Source: Phyllobacteriaceae bacterium UBA1059 (GTDB lineage Bacteria; Pseudomonadota; Alphaproteobacteria; Rhizobiales; Rhizobiaceae). From it: 7,027 bases of DNA. The notes below the pieces were generated by a model. That model was not told the origin of the DNA. It did no database searches and saw nothing but the letters and a program-made list of their open reading frames with translations. The stretch is taken from NCBI GenBank assembly GCA_002316345.1, contig DCDI01000114.1, forward strand, positions 36,096-43,122, given 5' to 3'. A program made the translations under genes and the position numbers. This document shows, one piece after another, positions 1 through 5,700 of the stretch. Numbering within the stretch: the stretch's first letter is position 1; every line of letters begins with the position of its first letter.

Positions 1-1319
1 TCAAGCGTCAGCGTTCCGCCATATTGCGCCACGAGGTCCGAGACGATCGAGAGGCCGAGCCCCGAGCCCGGTTTGGTTTCGTCCAGGCGCTTGCCGCGCT
101 TCAGCGCCTCGCGCCGTGCTTCGTCCGGAATGCCCGGGCCGTCATCCTCGATGATCAGCGCGAAACGCTCCGCGCCTTCGACGCTTGCAGCGCTGCGAAT
201 GCTGACCTGTACCCGCTCGCGGGCCCACTTCATGGCGTTCTCGATCAGATTGCCGGACACTTCCTCAAAGTCCCCTTCCTCGCCGGCAAAGATGATCTCG
301 CCATCAGGCATGTCGAGGCTGGTGCGCATGGATGGGTTGAGCTTCTCCATGACGCGTAGGAGACGCTCCATGGAAGGGCGCAGCGGCGTGCGGAACACCA
401 CACTATCACGCTGTGCCGCGATCCGAGCGCGCTGAAGATAGTTGTCGATCTGCTGGCGCATCGCGGTTGCCTGGTCGCCCAGCAACTGCCCCTGCTCCGT
501 GCCCATGGACCGGCCTTCGTTCATGATCACGGCCAAGGGCGTTTTCAACGAATGGGCGAGATTGCCGACCTGCGTGCGCGCCCGCTCCACGATGCGGCGG
601 TTGTTGTCGATCAGCGCATTGGTTTCATGAACCAGCGGCTCGATCTCAGGCGGGAAAGACCCTTCCAGCCGCTGCGCCGATCCTTCGCGCACCTTCGACA
701 AGGCAGCCCGCACCTTAGCCAGCGGCCGCAAGCCGAAGATGATGGCGGCGGCGTTGAAGGCAACGGTGCCCAAACCGAACATGAAGAGATAGAAGTATAG
801 CCGCTGCTCGAACTCGCCGATCTCGTCTTCGAGTTCGGTCAGGTTGCCCATGACGCGGAACCGCGCGATGCGGTTTTGGTCGTCAAGCACGAACTCGTTT
901 TCGAACACCTTGACGCGCTCACCGGCCAAGCCGTTGGCGGCATAAGAGCGCTGGAACCGCCCGTCGAAGGGCACCTGCACCAGCGTCGGCGAATCGACAT
1001 TGCCGCTGAAGGACAGCGAGCGCAAACGGCCGGTCAGGTTCTCCGAGATCGTCTCGACCGACCAGTACCAGCCGGAACGGGGAATGACGTAGCGCACGTC
1101 GCCAAGATCCGGCGAGCCTTGAAGGCGACCCTCATCGCTGACGCCAACCGCACCGATCAGATTGAACAGGTGCGCTGACAGAAGACTATCGAAGCTCCGT
1201 TCGCTCGCTTGCCGATAAAGCGCCGAGATCACCGTCGCGATTGCCACGAGCGACAGCACCGCCCACAGCGTCGAAAGCGCCAGAACGCGGATTGTCAGCG
1301 ATCGCGGAAGGCGGATCAT
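1..1319 (-). CDS. feuQ: FeuQ-like PhoQ-type sensor histidine kinase, 3' end cut by window edge
   Basis: Inner-membrane sensor kinase that should phosphorylate the regulator encoded just upstream. I translated 439 codons from the ATG at 1319 to the window edge. Layout: first membrane segment at about residues 10-35, periplasmic sensor domain about 36-172, second membrane segment about 173-196, HAMP-like linker about 197-246, then the kinase. The H-box reads AHSLKTPLA with phospho-acceptor His256. The N-box has Asn357 and Asn361, the G1 box is DDGPGIP (392-398) and the G2 box GSGLGLSIV (418-426), so all core ATP-binding motifs are present. The HSLKTPLAV and DDGPGIP forms resemble the PhoQ group. 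The start lies 9 bases after the feuP stop with no strong ribosome binding site, which suggests translational coupling. Only the last few tens of residues are missing. The FeuQ name rests on gene order, the PhoQ-like kinase core and remembered family resemblance. Confidence 0.85.
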   Translation of the reverse strand, partial: MIRLPRSLTIRVLALSTLWAVLSLVAIATVISALYRQASERSFDSLLSAHLFNLIGAVGVSDEGRLQGSPDLGDVRYVIPRSGWYWSVETISENLTGRLRSLSFSGNVDSPTLVQVPFDGRFQRSYAANGLAGERVKVFENEFVLDDQNRIARFRVMGNLTELEDEIGEFEQRLYFYLFMFGLGTVAFNAAAIIFGLRPLAKVRAALSKVREGSAQRLEGSFPPEIEPLVHETNALIDNNRRIVERARTQVGNLAHSLKTPLAVIMNEGRSMGTEQGQLLGDQATAMRQQIDNYLQRARIAAQRDSVVFRTPLRPSMERLLRVMEKLNPSMRTSLDMPDGEIIFAGEEGDFEEVSGNLIENAMKWARERVQVSIRSAASVEGAERFALIIEDDGPGIPDEARREALKRGKRLDETKPGSGLGLSIVSDLVAQYGGTLTL

Positions 1320-1328
1320 GCGCTGAAA

Positions 1329-2000
1329 TCAGGCCGCCCGGCCGGGATCGCGCATCCGGTAGCCCATGCCACGCACCGTTTCGATCAGGTCCACGCCCAT
1401 CTTGCGGCGGAGACGTCCGACGAAAACCTCGATCGTGTTGGAGTCACGGTCGAAATCTTGATCGTACAGATGCTCCACCAGTTCCGTACGCGACACGACT
1501 TCGCCGGTATGGTGCATGAGATAGGCCAGCAGGCGAAACTCGTGCGAGGTCAGCTTCAACGGCACGCCGTCGACATCCGCCTTGGATGCCTTGATGTCCA
1601 ACCGCAGCGGGCCGCACGACAATTCGGACGAAGCATGGCCGGCCGCGCGGCGGATCAGCGCCCGCACACGCGCCAGCACTTCTTCGATATGGAAGGGCTT
1701 GGTGACGTAATCGTCGGCGCCCGCATCGATGCCCTGCACCTTGTCGCTCCAGCGGTCACGCGCTGTGAGAATGAGAACCGGCATCTTGCGACCCGCACGG
1801 CGCCAGCGTTCCATCACGCTGATGCCGTCCATCTGCGGCAGGCCGATATCCAGCACGACGGCGTCATAGGGTTCGGTATCGCCGAGGAAGTGTCCTTCCT
1901 CGCCATCATAGGCGCGATCGACCACATAGCCCGCATCGGACAATGCGTCGGACACTTGACGGTTCAAATCCTTGTCGTCCTCGACGACCAGTATGCGCAT
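1329..2000 (-). CDS. feuP: FeuP-like OmpR/PhoP-family response regulator
   Basis: Cytoplasmic DNA-binding response regulator of 223 residues, the usual length for the family. The receiver domain covers about residues 1-118 with the acidic pair Asp8/Asp9, phospho-acceptor Asp51 (in VVLDIGLP), Thr79 and Lys101 (in VTKPF). The winged-helix DNA-binding domain covers about 127-217, with the LTSHEFRLL helix, the recognition region near SNTIEVFVGRLRRKMG, and the closing wing RGMGYRM. All switch residues are intact. The ATG at 2000 is preceded by GGGAGAGG (2003-2010), a good ribosome binding site. The gene lies 37 bases after feuN and 9 bases before the kinase, the expected operon order. In Sinorhizobium, FeuP activates genes including the cyclic beta-glucan exporter ndvA. 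I assign the name from the sequence as I remember it and from the FeuN/FeuQ neighbours; a generic PhoP-type regulator is the alternative. Confidence 0.9.
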   Translation of the reverse strand: MRILVVEDDKDLNRQVSDALSDAGYVVDRAYDGEEGHFLGDTEPYDAVVLDIGLPQMDGISVMERWRRAGRKMPVLILTARDRWSDKVQGIDAGADDYVTKPFHIEEVLARVRALIRRAAGHASSELSCGPLRLDIKASKADVDGVPLKLTSHEFRLLAYLMHHTGEVVSRTELVEHLYDQDFDRDSNTIEVFVGRLRRKMGVDLIETVRGMGYRMRDPGRAA

Positions 2001-2037
2001 GCCCTCTCCCTCGAAAGGTCTGTGTCTGCCGTCCGGT

Positions 2038-2301
2038 TCAATCCTTGTCGGCAGGCACGATATATTCGGCGCGCCGCGGCCGGGCGCCGTCTTTTCCGGG
2101 AAGCAGGATCACGATACGGCAGATCTGCTTCCCGTCCTGAACGGCCGGCATGGCGCGTGCAAGCTGGCCGCCTTTGTCGGCCGCCAGCTTCACGCCAATC
2201 GCATAGCAATCATCGGCATAGGCTGTCGATGGCCAAGGTGTTGCCGCCAACGAGCCGAGCACGACGAGCGAAGCGAAGGTAAGAGCGCGTGTGAGCTTCA
2301 T
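2038..2301 (-). CDS. feuN: FeuN-like small periplasmic PepSY-type protein
   Basis: Small exported protein of 87 residues. The N-terminus has a signal peptide: basic MKLTR, hydrophobic core about residues 6-20, and a signal peptidase I site AYA|DD, giving cleavage after residue 29. The mature part is about 58 residues and has the weak look of a PepSY fold: a helix-like AIGVKLAADKGG followed by two strand-like stretches around CRIVILLPG and AEYIVP. Cys32 and Cys61 could form a disulfide in the periplasm. It sits directly before a FeuP/FeuQ-type pair. From memory, S. meliloti FeuN is a periplasmic protein of about this size that restrains FeuQ and is essential because unrestrained signalling is toxic. 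Export, size and position all agree, but I cannot align the sequences here. The ribosome binding site at the ATG is weak (GGGA), which fits coupling to the upstream leader ORF whose stop overlaps this start. Confidence 0.8.
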   Translation of the reverse strand: MKLTRALTFASLVVLGSLAATPWPSTAYADDCYAIGVKLAADKGGQLARAMPAVQDGKQICRIVILLPGKDGARPRRAEYIVPADKD

Positions 2302-2417
2302 GATTCCCGTCGAGGAAAAACAGTGGGCCGGAGCGAAGATGGCGTGTGCGGGGGCAACGGCTCGTTGCCCGGCGATCGATCCGCATCCCGGATCCTTTCG
2401 CCTCGTCTTGCCGCCAT
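2298..2417 (-). CDS. possible 39-codon leader ORF overlapping the feuN start
   Basis: A short frame runs from an ATG at 2417 to a TGA at 2300-2298. The TGA overlaps the feuN ATG in the arrangement ATGA, the classic translational-coupling overlap. A clear Shine-Dalgarno GGAG (2424-2427) lies six bases before the ATG, better than the one in front of feuN itself. The peptide begins MAARRGERIR and ends PTVFPRRES; it is rich in Arg and Pro, has no signal peptide and matches no family I know. Arg/Pro richness is expected from random GC-rich DNA, so composition does not support coding. What supports it is the ribosome binding site, the overlap and its place between the putative promoter and feuN. 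It could deliver ribosomes to feuN or act as a regulatory leader rather than make a functional protein. Confidence 0.35.
   Translation of the reverse strand: MAARRGERIRDADRSPGNEPLPPHTPSSLRPTVFPRRES
2352..2370 (-). other. perfect 8-bp hairpin in the feuN leader
   Basis: GGGCAACG and CGTTGCCC form a perfect 8-base-pair stem around a 3-base loop. No T-run follows on either strand, so this is not a normal intrinsic terminator. On the minus strand it lies about 50 bases before the feuN start and inside the possible leader ORF, where ribosomes translating that frame would have to open it. Confidence 0.5.
2378..2394 (-). other. second short hairpin in the feuN leader
   Basis: GATCCG and CGGATC form a 6-base-pair inverted repeat with a 5-base loop, seven bases from the larger hairpin. 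No T-run follows on the minus strand. On its own it is weak and could be chance; next to the larger stem it suggests a structured leader RNA. Confidence 0.3.
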
Positions 2418-2439
2418 CTGTTTCTCCACTTTCCTTGAG

Positions 2440-2445
2440 GTTATC
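2440..2445 (-). promoter_or_regulatory. candidate -10 element for feuNPQ
   Basis: The minus strand reads GATAAC here, four of six matches to TATAAT. No good -35 hexamer stands 16-18 bases upstream; the direct repeat at 2456-2472 occupies that place, as in promoters that depend on a PhoP-type activator. Transcription would start near 2433, giving a leader of about 130 bases before feuN. The element is short and its score alone is modest. Confidence 0.35.
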
Positions 2446-2455
2446 GCAGGAGGGC

Positions 2456-2472
2456 TGAACGCGTCATGAACG
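2456..2472 (-). promoter_or_regulatory. CGTTCA-N5-CGTTCA direct repeat, candidate PhoP/FeuP-type box
   Basis: On the minus strand the hexamer CGTTCA occurs twice, exactly 11 bases apart (2472-2467 and 2461-2456), with spacer TGACG. Two identical hexamers with a 5-base spacer is the geometry of the enterobacterial PhoP box, where two regulator subunits bind head-to-tail one helical turn apart. The repeat ends ten bases before a -10-like GATAAC and so covers the usual -35 place. As the operon encodes an OmpR/PhoP-family regulator, autoregulation by FeuP is the simplest reading. I do not know the published FeuP consensus, so the identity of the binding protein is inferred. Confidence 0.45.
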
Positions 2473-2542
2473 TTTCCGTTGCCCGCTCAGCCCATCCCCA
2501 ACAGCCCGGATCACTCAGCGAACCATCATGAGCCAGGCGCAC

Positions 2543-2749
2543 TCAGCCGATCTTTTCCGTCGCCGACAAGCGGCTGAGGACAGCGATCACACCGCCAACC
2601 GCCGTCACGATCTGCAGCAAGGCTTCGCTCATCAGGGCCTGATCGCTTGCCCCGATCGACATGCCCATCAAACCGCCGACAGCCGCAGCCACCGTTACCA
2701 GCGACGCCCAGACCGTACGCGAGAGATACCAGGGTTTCGAGCTTTCCAT
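2543..2749 (-). CDS. small two-segment membrane protein, holin-like, at the end of the GTA operon
   Basis: A 68-residue protein with two hydrophobic stretches, about residues 13-33 (VWASLVTVAAAVGGLMGMSI) and 42-58 (LLQIVTAVGGVIAV), joined by a short polar GASDQ turn, with charged ends. Size and topology match small phage holins, and the KPWYLSRTVWASLV start recalls small membrane proteins of rhizobial prophages, but I cannot name a family with certainty. I chose the ATG at 2749 because AAGGAG stands six bases before it; the frame also opens at 2776 and 2773, but those starts lack such a site and would add a charged extension. It begins 23 bases after the gp15 stop, so it is probably co-transcribed with the GTA tail genes. 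If it is a holin it would help release particles; no endolysin is visible here. Confidence 0.7.
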   Translation of the reverse strand: MESSKPWYLSRTVWASLVTVAAAVGGLMGMSIGASDQALMSEALLQIVTAVGGVIAVLSRLSATEKIG

Positions 2750-2755
2750 TGCGAA

Positions 2756-2761
2756 CTCCTT
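2756..2761 (-). promoter_or_regulatory. ribosome binding site of the holin-like gene
   Basis: AAGGAG on the minus strand, six bases before the ATG at 2749. It sets that ATG as the start in preference to the upstream GTG (2776) and ATG (2773), the latter of which overlaps the gp15 stop. Confidence 0.75.
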
Positions 2762-2772
2762 CCGTTTGTTCA

Positions 2773-5700
2773 TCACAAAAGTGCGAAATCAGCCTGCGCC
2801 GGAAGCCCGGCACCGACCGCTGCGCTGATCTGGCGGACCGTGACCCGAAGCAGTGCCGGCACGCTTCCGAAGTCGCCGACCGCTTGGTCACGAGTGTAGA
2901 CAAAGGCAGCCGAGCCGAGCGAAACGCGGCGCTTCAGCCCTCCCGCACCGTCCGCAATCTCGACCTCGTAAGCTTCCGCCGCCTCTCCCAAGGGGATGTC
3001 GCTGGCCGCCCAATCATCCGCATCCATCCGGCCGCGCCGGATCCAAGAGAACCGCCATCCATCAGCCTTCGCCGAACAGCGAAGATGAACCGGCGCGAGC
3101 GGAAGCCGCGACCGCTGGCCGCCAACCAGGCTTTGAGTCGCAAACAGCGCATCCGAGATGGCGTAGCCGGTCGGCCCAACCCGCCATTGCCGCTCCAAAC
3201 CTAGCTCGCCCGAGCGCAAACCAGCCGGCTTCACTCGGTCATCAAGCAGCACGAATCTCTGCCCGGACGAAGCGCCGGCTCCCATCGCGTCTTCGGTTCC
3301 GAGTTGAGCCCGCAGCAAATCACGCAGCTGCCAGCGACCGGCCGAAACCTCTTCGGCCTTGCTGAACTGCACGATCTCCCAGATGCCATTGTCCGCCTGC
3401 ACCGCCGCCGTGCCGCCGCCATTCAGCATCTGCGCGGTGGATTGGCTGGCCAACGACCCCGCCAGCAGCGACACCTCGATCCGATTGGCATGATCAAGCC
3501 GACCGACAACGCCAGGCTTCAGCGGCTCCACCAACTCGCCAATCACTGCTGGCGCAGCAACCAGCCCGCGCTCGCTGAACCCGCTTTCTTCCGGCGAGGC
3601 CATCACGGCCAGCGTCTTCCAAGGCTTGGCATAGGCCGCGATCCGCAGCTGGTTTTCAGGCAAGGTTTCGCCCGGCAGCATCGGCAGATCCAGCAGCACC
3701 ACGAAGGGCGCGCCCGCCACGGGTTGCGTGATGACGGTCTCGATCGGCTTCTGCACCCGCCACGGCGAGGCCGGCACGCGGCGGATCTGCTTGGCGCGCA
3801 GACTGCGCTTCGCTCCCGCTTCCACGCTGGTCACCAGATACTCGATCCCCGGCTTGTCCTCCGGCAGTCGAATAACTGTACCCGGCTGAAGATCAATCGC
3901 GCCGTTGGGAACGGCAAAAGCTACCTCTTCCCGCCCAGCCCAAAAATCCCGCAACCGATCCGCCGCCAGCGCCGCCGCATTCGCGGGTTCCAGCACCACC
4001 GGCATCGCCAAAGCCTGTTGCCGCGTTTCCCCCTGCCGGGGATCGACACTGCGCACCGTTCCCGCCTGGTAATCCGCAAACGGATCACGGAACGCCAGCG
4101 TCAGCTCGGTCGGCAACTCGCCATCCGGCACACGGCTCGTTTCGATGACGCCGCCACTTTCCTCGATAACGAGATCCGTGACCTCGATCGCAGCCGCCGT
4201 GCTTTGCCCGCCAAACCGCAAGCGCTCGCCGTCGTCGCGCACGCCCAACCCGAACAGGTTCACGATCGGCTCCAGCGCCGCCCGCGCCGTCCCGGGCTCT
4301 TCCACGATAAAGCCGGGAACCGACCCATCGACGCCAGATGTATCCGCCGCCGGCAGCCCATGATCGGCAAGCACCGCGGCGATCAGATCCGCCACAGTCA
4401 CCGTGTTCAAGCGCCCGTTCAGCCAATGCCCAAGCAGCCAGTTGCTGCCATCGGCCCAGACGTCGCCTCGCACGGGAAAAGCCGGGAAAGGCCGCGCATC
4501 CCAAGCCCAGAGATAAACACGCTCGGCATCCACCATCCGCCCGCCATAAACAGGCGAAACGGGATTGTCGGTGTCGCGAAAGCCGGCAACATCAGGATCC
4601 CACTGCGCCTGATGCGCCTGGAGAAAGTTCTGCTGCGCAACATCCGAGCGGCCGCCGGTCGAATAATAGGGCAGGCCATTTTCCGTCGACTTCGGATCAG
4701 GAAACACATTCGGCTGGTTCGGCCCCTTGTCCGCCGCCGAACAGCCCAGCTCGGTAAACCAGATCGGCTTCGAGCACGGCACCCACGCGGTCGCCTGCGC
4801 CGCCTCCACGCCACCCGCCCGATCATGATGCGGGTTGTCCCACCAGTTCTTCAAATCCTTGAAGCGATAAACCCATGGCCTACCGTAAGCGCCATCGGTG
4901 ATCGGCGTGCGCTTGCGGGCGTGGCGGTCATCCAGACTGGCATAATACCAGTCATACCCCTCGCCGCCCGCAATCTGACTGCGCAACCCGTCCGGGTCAT
5001 AGGAACTGCCGAACCCGTCCGGATTGCCGCCGCTGGCATCCGCATCGCGCCAGTCGGATAGCGGCATGTAGTTGTCGACGCCGACCGCATCGATGGCCGG
5101 ATGCGCCCAAAGCGGGTCGAGGTTGTAGAGGATGTCGCCGGTTCCGGCCGGCTGGTGCCCGAAATATTCGCTCCAGTCCGCCCCGTAGCTGATCTTCGTA
5201 TCAGGCCCGAGGATCGCCCGCACATCCTCCGCCAGGCGCATCAGCGCCCTTACAAACGGAAAGCCCCCCATCTCGTCGCGCACCGACGTCAGCCCACGCA
5301 GCTCGGAGCCGATCAGAAACGCCTCGACCCCACCCGCCGCCTTCGCCAGATGCGCGAAATGCAGAAGGAAACGCCGATAGCTCCACTCATCCGCCCCACC
5401 AGTGAAGCGAACCGTATCCGCCTCCGCCCGAAACGCCTCGCGCCCCGCTTCCCCAACAAACGCCGCGATCTGCGCTCCAGCCGCCGCACTTCCCTGCACC
5501 GTCCCCGCCTGATCCGGCGCCGGATGACAGCTAATCCGCCCGCGCCAGGGGTAAGCCGGCTGCCCCACCCCGCCATGCGGGTTCGGCAGCGCATTGCCTT
5601 CCGCCACATCCATCATGATGAACGGATAAAGCGTCACCTTCAGCCCGCGCGATTTGATCTCGCGGATCGCCTCCATCACTGACCGGTCCGACGGCGCACC

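Noticed and set aside
24..800. Four overlapping plus-strand frames opposite the sensor kinase
   Set aside because: The minus strand here encodes a kinase with all H, N, G1 and G2 boxes intact; the plus-strand frames are its shadows.
1209..2282. 357-codon plus-strand open frame across feuP and feuN
   Set aside because: Its composition is that of an antisense shadow, it covers two clearly coding minus-strand genes, and it lacks any family motif.
2352..2370. Hairpin read as a transcription terminator of the GTA operon or of feuNPQ
   Set aside because: No T-run follows on either strand, and it lies after the candidate feuN promoter, so a terminator here would cut off feuNPQ rather than end the GTA operon.
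2543..2776. Longer 77-codon version of the holin-like protein starting at GTG 2776 or ATG 2773
   Set aside because: These starts lie on the gp15 stop and lack a ribosome binding site, while AAGGAG is placed correctly for the ATG at 2749, where the hydrophobic part also begins sensibly.
3304..5061. 585-codon plus-strand open frame antisense to the megatron gene
   Set aside because: The product is dominated by Arg, Pro, His and Gln with no domain-like pattern, and it lies wholly inside an intact, recognisable gene on the other strand. Long antisense frames are normal in GC-rich coding DNA.
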